Shown here piece by piece: positions 23,391 through 35,149 of a stretch of 64,000 bases of DNA. Origin of the DNA: Blastobasis lacticolella (Eukaryota > Arthropoda > Insecta > Lepidoptera > Blastobasidae). Each line of letters begins with the position of its first letter. The stretch's first letter is position 1. The translations under genes and the position numbers were made by a program. The notes beneath the pieces were generated by a model, which worked only from the letters and a program-made list of their open reading frames with translations, was not told where the DNA came from and did no database searches. The stretch is taken from contig LR990054.1 of NCBI GenBank assembly GCA_905147135.1, positions 15,413,001 to 15,477,000 on the forward strand, in the 5' to 3' direction.

Positions 23391-24660
23391 CATTTTTTTA
23401 AGTTTTGTAAATTACTTACACAACATTGCTTAATTTTGTGAACTTATGAGGGATAATTATTTTTATTATAAAACTGATTATCTGTTGACTTAGTTATACT
23501 GAAACAAGTAACAATTATATTTGATTGGCGGTGGCAGCATACCCAGACTAGATCAAAAGTTAAGTCCAAGCACCATACCCAATTGTAATTATCCAACAAG
23601 CCTGAAACCCTTCTACCTAGCGCGGAGATGAGGCGAACCCTCCACTGATTTAAGGGATACCCAAATGGAACTATACATTTGCAAGAGATTCTGGAAGCTT
23701 TCACTTGCGTCATCTTCAACTACAGCCTACAGTTTTGTAGCCTAAAACGCAGCTATGAAGTCATAGACAAAAGTCAGTATTATATAATAATTAACCTTTG
23801 ATGTTTTGAGCGACATTAATCGTATTCAAAGTTGCAAGTATTAATTTATTATCCTATTGCGATTAATTAATTTGTAAAATTAGTGTTTATGCATTCCCCT
23901 CTGGCCTTGTGGTACCATGTGGTAACTTAGGAGGACCAAAAGGATCCTACTAAGTTATCCTGCTGATGGGACGACATAAAGATTGTTCCTGTTTGTTAGG
24001 TTCGTGGTACAAGGAATCTAGATTATCTAGACAATCTGAGACAAGTAAATGTCTGCTTGATTCACGAAGAAATGCAGTAAGCATATTAACAACCGTTGCC
24101 AAAAACTAATCTTAATATCATGCAAGCTGTAATGACTTATGCCACTTCGTCTTCCGGAAAATAAAATCTCCAGAAAACATTAAAAAAAATTCACAGTCTA
24201 GAATCCCACGCGTCTGAACTCGCGAGGGAAAAGCTTATAACCCAAATACAGCATATAGAGAGGCAGCTCATTTTGTATCGTTGCGGTTGGCAATGTCGAC
24301 CCTGAAGTTAATGTGCGTTTTTATTCCGCCCATAAACCCAGCGTCGGCAATACGATCTCCTTTCGCAGCTATTTATAGATAAGGTACGGTTTTTTTATTG
24401 TTTTAATAAAAATTTGGGACGGGCAAATTTCTGATTCATTCGACCCATGTGTAATGTCAGTCCAAAATGTCCTCAATTTTCAAGGTTTTAAACGAATGTT
24501 CTTTTCTCAAAATTTCGAAGACCCAAATAGACCACTTTTCAAATGTCAAAGTCGATCGTTGATATTTTGAAATTTAGTTAATCTTTAAGCGATAAGGCCG
24601 CCGGTTTTTGTTGTTCTGTTTTTGTATTATTTTGTGTATAAGCAATAAATTTTTTTTCAT
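23391..24660. other. Non-coding stretch
   Basis: No gene recognised. The segment 24300-24390 (TTTTTATTCCGCCCATAAAC, then CCTTTCGCAGCTATTTATAG) is less AT-biased than its surroundings and could be a short conserved element, but I have no second sequence to compare. Confidence 0.3.
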
Positions 24661-24672
24661 TTATTCATTCAT

Positions 24673-24775
24673 TCATTCACCCATAATACAAGCTTTGCTT
24701 AGTTTGGGGCTAGATGGCGCTGTGTGAATTTGTCCACGATTATTTATTTATTTATTTTTATTTATTCATAGTCTA
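24673..24775 (+). mobile_element. SINE-A 3' end only
   Basis: CACCCATAATACAAGCTTTG, then GGGGCTAGATGGCGCTGTG and a (TTTA)n tail. 5'-truncated. Confidence 0.7.
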
Positions 24776-25075
24776 TCCATCCAGTTTTAGACATTTCTTT
24801 CAGTTTCCCAGGCCGTCCATTCCAAGAAGTTAAGACTGCTACTCAGTTTTTATAGGCTAATGTAAGTAGTTTCTCTAAGAGGCTAATACCATTTTAGCTG
24901 GACACAATTTGTAAAATTGGAGTTTCGAGGAGGGTTAAGTGCCAACAGTTTCTATGTGATGTATGGGGGTTGAGGTCCAAACGACTGCTATTTCCCATTA
25001 AGTACTTCGGATATCTGTCCTTTGGTGGCCGTCGACAACATGCCGTTCGTGTATACAATATGAGCTCTAATGTCA

Positions 25076-25272
25076 TCACTACATAGTATAAAACAAAGTC
25101 GCTTTCTCTGTCCCTATGTCCCTTTGTATGCTTAAATCTTTGAGACTACGCAACGGATTTTGATGCGGTTTTTTTTAATAGATAGAGTGATTCAAGAGGA
25201 AGGTTTATAAGCAAGAAAAATGGGTAGAGGGTGGGTAGGTGTACGTGAACGAAGTCGCGCCGGGTCCACTAG
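25076..25272 (+). mobile_element. Short non-autonomous Helitron
   Basis: It starts TCACTACATAGTATAAAACA and ends GTCCACTAG, between a host A and T as expected for Helitrons. A GAACGAAGTCGCGCC block that can form a short stem lies just before the CTAG end. A second copy is at 56212-56414 (minus), a relative is at 42328-42480, and an interrupted one starts at 34087 (minus). The family resembles the lepidopteran LEP1 type (from memory). Confidence 0.8.
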
Positions 25273-25530
25273 TAATAAATAAATAATATATATGCTTGGA
25301 CAAATTCCCACAGAGCCATCTAGCTAGTAAGCAAAGCTTGTGTTATGGGTGTCAGATAACTGATAAACTACTTATATACTTTTTTAAATAGGTATATACT
25401 TATTATACATACTACGTCTAGATCCGTAACAGAAATTAAAATTCATCATTTCAATTTCTGCTCCGCCAGATTCGAACCCGGGACCTCTACGTGGCAAACC
25501 GGCATGTTAATCAACTGACCCACTCAGCTC
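25273..25530 (-). mobile_element. SINE-A, minus strand
   Basis: Full-length order in reverse: a TTTATT-type tail, GAGCCATCTAGCT, CAAGCTTTGCTTAC and TTTCTGTTACGG, then a tRNA-like head with GGTTCGAATC. It abuts the Helitron end at 25272, so the Helitron landed at the SINE's A/T tail or the reverse. Confidence 0.65.
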
Positions 25531-25944
25531 GTCAAACGCGAACATGAATTTGGGTAATATGGCTTTGCTTAAAAACGTTCCCCCGTTGGTCAAATAAACA
25601 CTAATGTGGCTCATAAACATAAGTATCAGAGTCATGACAGCAACATCAATGAATGTCGTATGAACTTTTAGCTTTATTGGTACCTCGGAACTGGCTTTTG
25701 ATGCCGCACGAAACGGACTGTTAGAGTTTATTACCGAGCCAGATTTACATGTCATGATGTCACATGTAAGTAAATGCTAATGGCTTGCGTTGGTGGATCT
25801 GAAGTATATCTTTAACTAGCAGTTATTCTAGTAAAAGATATACAGTAATAATTCGGATTGGTGGACCTTTGATATCTTCCTGTGCCATTTTTCATATTTC
25901 ATATTAACTGGTAGGAGCTAAGAATCTTGTGTTTGGCTGTGTCT
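25507..25944. other. Short unassigned stretch with a hairpin
   Basis: 25812-25853 can fold: GTATATCTTTAACTAG against CTAGTAAAAGATATAC. No gene seen. Confidence 0.35.
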
Positions 25945-26194
25945 CTGTGTTGGCCGTGTGGTGTGCGGCAGAGTAGAATAGCACCAACCCCTTACACTCG
26001 TTGGTGTCTATAAGGCGACTAATGTTTTCGAGGGAAAAAATCTAGTGTCTCCGTAGGCAGGAAAATGGGCTGCAACGTTTTCCATTTTTATACTTATAAA
26101 CCACCTGCCTAGCGTGGAGATTATGGTAATAATCTCCCTCTTCGTAGGAGAGGCCCTCAGTCCTACAGTGGACTGTTATGGGATGTAATGATGA
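25945..26194 (+). mobile_element. GAT-tailed repeat, copy 3
   Basis: It runs from GTGTGGTGTGCGGCAGAGTA to GGACTGTTATGGGATGTAAT and GATGA. Confidence 0.7.
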
Positions 26195-26465
26195 CCTAAG
26201 GCTCTGTAAGCCGACGTTAGGTTATGGTAAAGGGTTATTGAATGTGGAGGTAGCGTGAAAGGTTTGACAGGACCCTAGCAAATGGAACGATGTGAACTCT
26301 CCCTATACCCCTACGGGAATAGCCTATCCGACAGAAAAAGTTGGAAAAACCCCGACTAAGTTTGTCGTGCTACGCCCGGTCTACGACCTGGGTGGGACAT
26401 CGAGACTAGGCGGTTGAAAATTGGGCTTTGATGATGGTAGCAGGTGGTGGAACTGTAACCCCTGA

Positions 26466-26745
26466 GTGCAGAAATTAAACGTCGAAAAAGCTGTAAAAGG
26501 CCATATTAGGCCTCTGTTGGTTACGATGCGAAGGTTCGAAAGAACGTTTCTCGCTCGTACGATTCCAGTGTTTCCTTTGGACTATGACATGGGATCGTTC
26601 AAAAGGTATATTAGAGGTCTCTTCAGAGGCGGGCAACGCATTGTGACTCCCCTGGTGTTGCTGATGTCCATAGGCGGCGGTGACCACTTTCCATCAGGTG
26701 GCCCGCTTGCCTGTTTGTCTGCCGAATAACATAAAAAAATATATT
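26466..26745 (+). pseudogene. LINE ORF2 C-terminus plus 3' tail
   Basis: The frame reads RRFERTFLARTIPVFPLDYD, then GSFKRYIRGL. This is the usual end of CR1/Jockey-like ORF2, where an FP-x-x-YD-x-x-x-FK pattern precedes the stop. The tail has GTGACCACTTTCCATCAGGT and an A-rich end. 5'-truncated. Sister copies are at 43020-43300 and 45540-46062. Confidence 0.65.
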
Positions 26746-27041
26746 AGCACTGACGTTACACTATTTAAACATAATAAATAACACTGCTTCTATAAACTTT
26801 TATCAAATATAAATCATTGGGCTTAGGCAGAGCTCTAGGGCAGAGGCTTTGCCCATTCGTAAGGGGTATTACTTGGTTGAAATATGAAAAGTGAATGAGT
26901 AAAATAAAATAAAATCGAGCCTTAGAGCTCGAGCTCAAAAATTAAATAAATTCGAGCGAGAAATTTTGTAGAATTATTTAGAATTTTGAACAGAGAGATA
27001 TAGTAAGTATATCAGAAGGAGGTGATATACCATCGTTACAG

Positions 27042-27290
27042 GACCTGAGTGGTTCAGTGGTCAACGTGCCGGCCGGTCTGCCACGCAAGAGGTCCCGGGT
27101 TCGATTCCCGGCCGGGCAGAAATTGAAATATTGAATTTTAATTTCTGTTACAGGTCTGGGTGTTCTATGTATAATAAGTATGTATTTAAAAGTATATATA
27201 TAGCACCCATAACACAAGCTTTGCTTACTTTGGGGCTAGATGGCGCTGTGTAAATTTGTCCACGAATATTTATTTATTTATTTATTTACA
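27042..27290 (+). mobile_element. SINE-A, best full-length copy
   Basis: It has a tRNA-derived head with an A-box (TGGTTCAGTGG, 27050-27060) and a B-box (GGTTCGATTCC, 27098-27108). The body has TTAATTTCTGTTACAGGTCT, ACACAAGCTTTGCTTACTTT and GGGGCTAGATGGCGCTGTG. It ends in (TTTA)n. Transcribed by RNA polymerase III if active. Other copies: 12588, 19655, 24673, 25273, 36525, 40795, 42748 and 59920. Confidence 0.85.
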
Positions 27291-27854
27291 AGTTCCTAGG
27301 TCAAACTGGCTGAACTACTATACTGATATGAATGAAACAAAATTAAGATCCATCTCGATTGCCTTTCAAATAAAGGAACCCCATAAAAATCGGTCCATCT
27401 GTTGGGGTGCTACGATGCACAGACAGACACACCCTCTGCACATACACACAGTCACAGATACACAGGTAAAACATATAACATCCCTGTTATAGTGGGGGGG
27501 CGCAAAAACGCGTGACGTTATATTAGATACTAGCCACCTAACCAAAGCCAAATGTCACAATGTAGGCAGTAATACCTACCCAGCACATAATTTGTATTAA
27601 ACAGGTACCTACGAAAGCGGTGGCGAGCTTGGAATTTCTGGCATTTTGGCTCTCAATAGCTTGCATGATAAGACAAATTCTAAGACGGTTAGGTCGTTCG
27701 GGAGAGGACAATTTTATAGGGAGGCCAATAAAATCGTCTTAAATAAATAAAATTCTTTATTTACCAAACAGAGTACATTTTATCTTATATCTATATGTAT
27801 ATAATTATTGGTATTAGAATGAGACGACTCGAGAATGAGAGAGGCTTGACTTTT
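27291..27854. other. Repeat-like non-coding stretch
   Basis: 27390-27490 contains GGGGTGCTACGATGCACAGA and a run of CACA-rich words ending in ACATATAACATCCCTGTTAT. A similar order is at 31840-31905 (GCTACGGTGCCACAGACAGA, then CATAACACCCCT). Probably an old dispersed element. Confidence 0.4.
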
Positions 27855-27932
27855 ATGTCCCGGTTGTGCTCTTGCGCACAAGGGTCCTGGGTCCGCCTTG
27901 ACCATAATCCAGGATTATGGTCAAGGCGGACC
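27855..27932. repeat. Repeat C end with a near-perfect palindrome
   Basis: TGTCCCGGTTGTGCTCTTGC identifies the family on the minus strand. The end is a perfect inverted repeat: 27890-27910 against 27912-27932, 21 bp each, with one base between them. Confidence 0.85.
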
Positions 27933-28417
27933 AGAAGTTTCAGACACAAAAATTTTTTTTTTTGTTCCAACTCTTTACGGGTAGAAAAACGTTTCTTCTA
28001 AACCCTGACTATCGCTACCAGTTTCCAGCGCTTCGGTTTCGCCGGAGCTTTATGCTGAGTGGGGTCCCTTTTGCACACATCACCACACCACAACACACCC
28101 ACGCCTATGCAACGTCACTGTGTAACAACAACATTAAAAAATGAACTGTTTTTTTGAATGGTTTACTCTTTTTATTGTTAATTTTTGTTTTACTCTTACT
28201 TTGTATATTTTATTTTGTGGTGTTGTTTTTCTGTGTAATTAATGTTTTTATTCTATTCAATATAGGATAACCTACGGCGCCCTCGCAGTCTATAAAAGCA
28301 TAAGTAGATCCTTATCCCACATTAAAGTCCTACTGTATTTTGTCCTAATTTTATTGGGATGGCTGCTTGAGCTTGACTACGAGAATACCGAAAAAATTAT
28401 TGTAACTATAACTTAAA

Positions 28418-28462
28418 ATACGCACACACACACACACACACACATACACATACACACACACA
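28418..28462. repeat. (CA)n microsatellite
   Basis: CACACA repeats with two T interruptions. Confidence 0.95.
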
Positions 28463-29194
28463 TGTACAGAATATAGACTTGTGCTATCAAAATTAATTTA
28501 AGTAGGTACTTAAATAGTTTATACTAGCTATAGGCACAATCAATGAATGTTATAATGTAATGTAAGCAAACTTTGTTACAAAAAGGCAGGAGGTTGGGAG
28601 CCTGGAGATCAGTAACACAGGTTTTTTACCTAGCACAGACTCCAGCTCTCAAAAGGATTTATACTGTTTATACTAAACTTATAATATTATATATTGTGAC
28701 CTTTTTTGAGAGAAATAAACGTATTTTGTATTTGTATTTGTATGCATCAAAGTTCGCGAATAATAAGTCCGAAGTGAAATTGCCAACCCGGCTGTGAACT
28801 GCAAGATTGTAGATCGTGAATGGCGGCCTTTATTACCTACATAACATGAATGACGTATAATAGTTTCTCGTTTCCAGTTCTCTGTTACGCTTCTTGCAAG
28901 TGTACTACGAGTTTAATAAACAAGTTACAATGAAAGCAAAGAAATATTTTTTGTGAGTACTACTATAAGTATTTTATGCAACTAGCCGTTCTCAGCAGCT
29001 TTCACCCCCGTGCAGTTCGGATCTCTGTAAACAATCAATTTTCTCACGGGAACCAAATTTCTTTCCGGAATATAAAAGCAGCCCATATTACTCAGCGACA
29101 ATGTAGTATATTACTATAATATTTTACTGAAAGAATTTCTAGAATTGACTGATTAGTTTTTGAATTTATTCTTTACAAAAAAAAATACAAACAT

Positions 29195-29290
29195 ACCCTC
29201 CTACATAACTCAGAAAAGAGTCAGAGAATTAGTACAAGGTGACACTGGGGTTCGAATCCGGTACCTTGGGGTGTGAGTCGGATCCCTTTA
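29195..29290 (-). mobile_element. SINE fragment of the second tRNA-derived family
   Basis: On the minus strand: GGTACCGGATTCGAACCCCA, then GACTCTTTTCTGAGTTATGT. It matches 7383-7470. Confidence 0.5.
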
Positions 29291-29686
29291 CCTTTTCCCT
29301 TTAGGCCAAAGCCACATTAGCGTCATTCTAATAAAAGTCCTTTTGATACCTAAAAGGTCTGACGCGGTCCGTATGACCGAGAGGTCGATAGGACCCTTGG
29401 TGGAGGTGGAACCCCTTACCACAGTGAGCCAGTTCCTCTAAATCATCCCCTTACCAAAATCTAAGACCCCGTCCTTACGCTATAGTTAATGACCCAGAAA
29501 ACTGCTTCAAATAAACCTCAGGGTCCCACTACAAGAATAGTACTGAAGCAATGACATAACGTCACGTCGTCTACGGTCCCTCCGACTATAAACACGGAAT
29601 TTCCATTCCTAACGATCGTATTACAGCGACAGTCAAGCACGCCGACCGCTCAAACCGTACACGTCGCACAGCATTCTTTATATAAT

Positions 29687-29945
29687 GGCCGCGTGGTGTC
29701 CCATCATGTGTCATCCCTTACACTCGTGGGTTGTATAAGGCAACTAATGTTTTCGAGGCAAAACTTTTAGAGTTTCCGTAGGCTGGAAAATGGGCATGGG
29801 CAGTAGCGTTTACCATTGTTATATTTATAACACTGCGATCTCCAACCCGCCTGCTAAGTGGAGATTATGCCAATGACCTCCGCTTTCGTAGAAGAGGCTT
29901 TAAGTCCTGCAATCGAATGTTATGGGCTGTGATGATGATGATGAA
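29687..29945 (+). mobile_element. GAT-tailed repeat, copy 4
   Basis: GGCCGCGTGGTGTCC at the 5' end, a degenerate middle, and GTTATGGGCTGTGATGATGA at the 3' end. Confidence 0.7.
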
Positions 29946-30139
29946 ACAAATAATATTAATAATATACCGTAATGGGGTAGCTAATGTCTCCAGAGACTAT
30001 CCGACCAGTCTCCGGGTACCCAGCGGAAGATCTTGGTTAATCTTCCTTTGCCAAACGTAGGAGGAACACGAAACGAGTGGTCTAACTTCTATTATAGGTC
30101 TCGCAATGCAAGCATGCTGCCGTCAGATTGGGTGCCTAT

Positions 30140-30300
30140 GACAGGAAATGAGGCAAAAAGGAAAAGGAATGAGACAAGAACTCCAGCAATAGATGTCCTG
30201 CGCGTCTCAAATGTGAGGATACTCTTCATGAGGATGTGGAATGTGAAGGAATGTGAGGATACTCTTCTCAAATGTGAGGATGTGTTTCAGACTCGCAATC
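30140..30300. repeat. Short tandem array, AATGTGAGGATACTCTTC
   Basis: Three imperfect copies of an ~18-bp unit. They inflate a 122-codon ORF here, which I do not regard as a gene. Confidence 0.6.
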
Positions 30301-30576
30301 GAGGAGTCTTCAGCCTTCGCAATCTGTGGTGTGGCGGCACCTGTTTAATTCGATTTGTTCCTCCCTTGAATAATTCCTTCTTCATTTTGATGGACTTCTA
30401 ATTTTAAATTTGCGAGGTACGGATGCCGAATCTGAATTCTTATCATATTCCGCTCCTTGAAAAGCTTAAAAGTATTAAAGTCTGTATCAACTTCCAGGGG
30501 TACTGAATAATACCTATTGTCGTTACATTTTGGTCCAAATTCGTTCTTTTATTGTTTAAATGAATATGCATTTTGA

Positions 30577-30858
30577 AGGTATGTTCCGGGTTTCCTACCG
30601 CGGGCCTTTGTTGATGAGTAGTTCGATATTTCGACGCCCGATAGTCGTCCCGTAGTGACCATGATGCATGCCACGTATCTAAATATCGGGCTACTCGCAA
30701 ACAAAGGTATAATCCGCGTCATGAAAGCAGAGACTTGTCAAATGGCAGTAGAGGGGATTTCGCGCAGGTAATCGCCTACTGCGCAAGTCGAACCACGTGA
30801 CCCGCCAAGTCTCTTCTTATGTGACACCAGTTATACACGGTAGGAAACCCGGAACATA
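30577..30858. mobile_element. TTAA MITE, longest copy
   Basis: The left end TATGTTCCGGGTTTCCTACC and the right end (reverse-complemented) TATGTTCCGGGTTTCCTACC match perfectly over 20 bases. The right flank is TTAA (30859-30862); the left flank is mutated (TTGA). The interior has GCCCGATATTTCGA-type inverted words. Confidence 0.7.
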
Positions 30859-31289
30859 TTAAGTGAATATGGTTTGACAAAACATTTCAGTTTCAGGACT
30901 ATTTCCATTTGATATTTAGGTACTGTACTAAGAAGTAGATAAGGAAAAAGCTATATAAAAACGGTGATATGAGTTATTTTACAAGCTGTTATTTATTTTG
31001 ATCTTGTTCCCGTGGGAACAAGAAAATGAAACTAAGCTACAAGGAAATTCGTTGCTGTAATTACAGCGGTTTTAGTTAACTTTAGGTTTCATTGAATGGG
31101 TATCCGAATCACTCAAATCCGAAGTATCTACCTACCTAATAGTTGTCGTAGTACACTAGCTATATGTTACTCTGAGCTAATAGAATTAATGTAAGAGGAA
31201 CACATTGTTTATTTGATAAATTTTCACGTATAAATTATTGAACATATTTGTGGAAAATTTGTCAAAAAGGTAGATGACATCTTTGCCGA

Positions 31290-31552
31290 GTGGTGCCCGG
31301 CAGAGTAGAATAGCACCAACCCCTTACACTCGTGGGTGTCGTACAAGGCGACTAATGTTTTAGAGGCAAAAGATCTTAGAGTCTCCGTAGACTTGAAAAT
31401 GGGCAGCAGCGTTTTCCATTGTTATATTTACAACACTGCGATCTCCAACCCGGCTGCCAAGCGTGGAGATTTTGGCAATAACCTTCCCTTTCGTGGGAAA
31501 GGCCCTAAGTCCTGCAGGGGACTGTTATGGGCTGTGATGATGAGATGACATC
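31290..31552 (+). mobile_element. GAT-tailed repeat, copy 5
   Basis: TGGTGCCCGGCAGAGTAGAA to TTATGGGCTGTGATGATGAG, complete in the middle. It is one of the best-preserved copies. Confidence 0.75.
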
Positions 31553-31559
31553 TTGACGA

Positions 31560-32980
31560 AGGACTTCAATGATACTTTTATCTCTAAAAGTAACCGAATG
31601 TTATGTGGAGCCACGGACAAAAGTAAGAAGTTTGTAAGGACGTTAGTTAGTCTTTTGATGAAATTTGACAAAAAATACATATAGTTTATACGCATGGCTA
31701 TAATTCATCCCCAAATTAAATATAATTTCCTCGGGAACGGGTCTGTAACGTTATAACCGAATTTTACGCGGACGAATTAAGAACTAATCTCCCAGCAACC
31801 TAACTGACAGATAAAGTCGAGCCATCCGTCCGTTCTGGAGCTACGGTGCCACAGACAGAAACACAAGGCCACAGATACACACGTCATACTCATAACACCC
31901 CTCTTTCTTCACCGGGAGTTCAAAGGTCAATTCCTGAGCATTCTAGAGGTGTCCGTATATTAAATAACGGGTATATTATGACGGTATAAAAATATACTTA
32001 TAACACCTAATATTAATACCTAATTAATATTTTCTGCTACTAATATATTATAACACAAGATCACCATAATATTGTTGTGTTATTGTTTCTGTTATATTAT
32101 GTTATCTATGCGATTAATGTCGTCGAAAGTAGCAAAACAAATTTTTGTACGTGGTAATACAAATATATATTGATAAATAATACATTTTTATATACGATTT
32201 TGTTCCCCAACTGTAAATAATAATAAAAACAGAAAAACGGCGACCATTATACGATACATAAAATTATATTAGGGTGTTACATTATAACGTTAAAAATAAC
32301 ATATTTTTTAATAGCATAACGTTACGTTATGTTATATGAATATAACAGATCCGCGCACCTCTAGCGCATTCTAATGCCAAAGTGCCTGAAACTACGCACC
32401 GAAACATGCATAATTCCATTTAGATCAGCCTTTCTTCATCACTATTTACCCGAATAGCGGCTCCCTTTAATCAATCTGTGAAGCCATCAGACCCACATAC
32501 GGCAATTAAAAAGAATCGAACCGAGACACCGACCCCTGGTGACCTATTTCGCAAAGTTCTGGCTGGGTCAATACGGGGAACCGGTAAACGGATATGCACC
32601 TTGTATTGTCACTTTTAAAGTTCAAATTGAATTAACGAGGTTGACACCTGGAAATAGAATAGACAGTCTACTGTCGCTATTATTGATTGCTGTATGTATA
32701 GTTTGCTCAGTATAATTGGTTTGGTGACGATTTTTGTGTTTTAGGATTGTTGGGGCTTTGAAATGACAATGTTAGATACACAGATTGTGATGTACAGATT
32801 GACATTTCGAATTGAGATTGATTCTTTTTATGTTACGGTCCCCGTAATTAGAATTTGTTTTTGTATTGATTGACATTTCTAATTTATTATTTTATATTAC
32901 GAATTTTAATGTGTTAACTAACATTATATTCACATTCTAAAATTTGCATGTCAGAACCTGAACTGACTAAATGTGTGAAC
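31560..32980. other. AT-rich stretch without recognised gene
   Basis: Old element words occur at 31840-31905 (see 27291). No coding signal. 32280-32350 is rich in ATAACGTTA words. Confidence 0.35.
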
Positions 32981-32984
32981 CGCA

Positions 32985-33062
32985 TCATGTAATAATTTTA
33001 CCTACCACCCACACTGTGATATGTATTTAATGCGAATAAACAGTTTTTTCTATTCTATTCTA
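32985..33062 (+). mobile_element. LINE 3' end with (TTCTA)n tail
   Basis: TTTAATGCGAATAAACAG is followed by TTTTTTCTATTCTATTCTA, a poly(A)-signal-like motif next to a simple-repeat tail. Confidence 0.4.
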
Positions 33063-34086
33063 AATTGGATGAATGGAGTGACGAGAATGGACAAAATAAA
33101 AAAAAACTACCAAGACTTATCGGGCCAGTTTCAATGCAGGGTTCCGTACTTGCCTCTCAATATGCATGTTTATAAGGCCTTTTTGATACTATATACACAT
33201 TACAAAGTTACAAATGTACCTAGCTCCGATACAACTTGTATGAAATATGTGCTAATCCAACTACACTGCATTAAGTTGGTTGACTGATTTTTGTGATGTT
33301 ACCACAAATAAAACGGTTTTCGGATTTGTTTCTTTACTTATTTTACCTAATGCTTTTTTTTTTTTTTTTAACAATAGACTTGCATTTGATCTCACCTGAT
33401 GGAAAGCGGTTCTTGGTTCTTGCAAAATTGAAAAAATGATTTTAGGTCAACAGGAAGTACCATATAAATCCCTTGCGTGCGCCAAAATATGCAGCGTATA
33501 TTTTGATTGCGTTGACTTAGAAGTTTGATTTTTTCACTGCTCCTTGGAATTGCAGTTTTTTCACCTACCAGATTTGGTCAGTCTGTACTCTATCAACTTT
33601 AGAAAGCGTTGTAAGGTAAGGCGTTTTGTGAGGATTATTTTTTAAATAGTAATTATTAATAAGTAGGAAACAAATTTTTATTGCTTACTGCTCTATTTAC
33701 CTGCGTAGTAGCATTTTTTTTCCTCTGTTCTACATAGGTACACAGTTTAACAATAAAGACAATTCTGATTCTGATATCGATTCTGATTCAAACCATTATT
33801 GTATTATGCATAATTTTCTCTTTTAATATAACTTACTGTCGATGCAAATGAAACAAATAATAATATTGACTTGACATTTTCCTTGAATACCTATCTACTA
33901 ATTTGTTTTGCAGAGGTGGAACTTTGTTCCGAAATATTGACTGATGCTCGATAATGATCAGCTTCGAAAACGAGCCAAGAGAAGATCAATCAATTACTCC
34001 GCTGCCCTCTGCTAATTAAAAATAATTGGATCACTGAGACACTGGAATTATTTACGTAATATCCAATTAGGTTTTAATATAATAAA
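33063..34086. other. AT-rich stretch without recognised gene
   Basis: 33738-33790 (AACAATAAAGACAATTCTGA, then GATTCTGATATC words) looks like another LINE 3' end with an (ATTCTG)n tail; a partial second copy is near 34393-34428. No gene seen. Confidence 0.4.
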
Positions 34087-34528
34087 CTAGTTGACCCGGC
34101 GCGACTTCGTTCGCGTACACTTACTTTACCCCAACCTGCTGATACCAAAACATTTCGGTTTTTTTTTACAATTTTGACATCTGAAATAACAATTGTGACA
34201 TTTTAAATTTTTATTCATGAGACATTGTTACTAAATGTGTTTTAAATGATGGAGATTTATAGGTATGTATATTGACATTAGATTCGAATGTTGACATTTA
34301 CATTTGTATAACTTTAAAATTTATAGTACGTTCTTAATGGAAAAGCTGTTAAAACTACTAATGTAATAACATCTGCATACCTGTATACTTACACAGTTTA
34401 ACAATTAAGACAATTCTGATACTGACTTTTTCCTTGCTTATAAACCTTCCTCTAGAATCACTCTATCTATTGTTGAAAACCACATTAAAATCCGTTGTGT
34501 AGTTTAATAGATCCAAGCGTATATGTAT
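34087..34528 (-). mobile_element. Helitron, interrupted and 5'-truncated
   Basis: On the minus strand it ends at CTAG (34087-34090), preceded by the same CGAACGAAGTCGCGCC block as 25076-25272. The middle (about 34150-34428) does not match the short copies and includes a LINE-like AACAATTAAGACAATTCTGA. The body resumes with TAGAATCACTCTATC. The 5' end is cut by the repeat starting at 34531. Confidence 0.6.
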
Positions 34529-34582
34529 AGACGTGTGGTGTCCGGCAGAGTAGAATAGCACCAACCCCTTACACTCGCAGGG

Positions 34583-34967
34583 TAGGGTTGCCAACATTTT
34601 TTAGACCAAATATTTAGACTAAGTATTTTCGGCTTTAGAAGCCATAAAAATGTGGTAGGTAGGGAATTAGTTTAAAATATATAGTAGGTTTTAGTTAGGT
34701 CTATATTATTTCTTAAATGTATATTTTCTGCTACAATAGCAATAATTAATAAATAAAAATAATAAATGAGCTTATATAATATTCGATTTGCATCAGGATT
34801 TTTTTTCTTTTGAGGATCTCATGGACGCGTTCCGTTTTGCGGTAAGTGGTAATGTTGTGCTAATTAAATATAATAGTTTCGCCTACTATATTTTAATTTT
34901 TAATTTAAAGTAGGTAGACTCCTAATATAGTAGGATACTATATTATATAGTAGGGTTGGCAACCCTT
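34583..34967 (-). mobile_element. hAT-like MITE nested in the GAT repeat
   Basis: The ends are TAGGGTTGCCAAC on the left and GTTGGCAACCCT on the right. The right end read inward (CTACTATATAATATAGTATC) matches the left end of the element at 42679-43930, so both belong to one family. The 8-bp flanks match only weakly, unlike the other copy. Confidence 0.65.
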
Positions 34968-35017
34968 GCCACAGGTGTCGTACGAGGCGACAAATTTTTT
35001 CGAGGCAAAAGATATAG

Positions 35018-35149
35018 ACTTCCACTACACATATTATCGGGTTTGTTACCACGGTTAGTATTATTTTCGACGCATAAGTACCCGATAAACCCGATAACAT
35101 GTGTGGTGAAAGTGTAGTGAATAACCACGAAAGTCTTAAAACCTATAAT
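35018..35149. mobile_element. 132-bp insertion with 8-bp target duplication
   Basis: AGATATAG occurs at 35010-35017 and again at 35150-35157. The insert carries a stem: CACTACACATATTATCGGGT against ACCCGATAACATGTGTGGTG. Its extreme ends are not clear inverted repeats. Confidence 0.6.

Noticed and set aside
27042..27125. Possible tRNA genes at SINE heads (also 42748, 25273, 12588)
   Set aside because: A and B boxes are present but the cloverleaf is broken, and each is joined to the SINE body.
30033..30401. 122-codon plus-strand ORF
   Set aside because: Inflated by a short tandem repeat (AATGTGAGGATACTC); no family signature or splice context.
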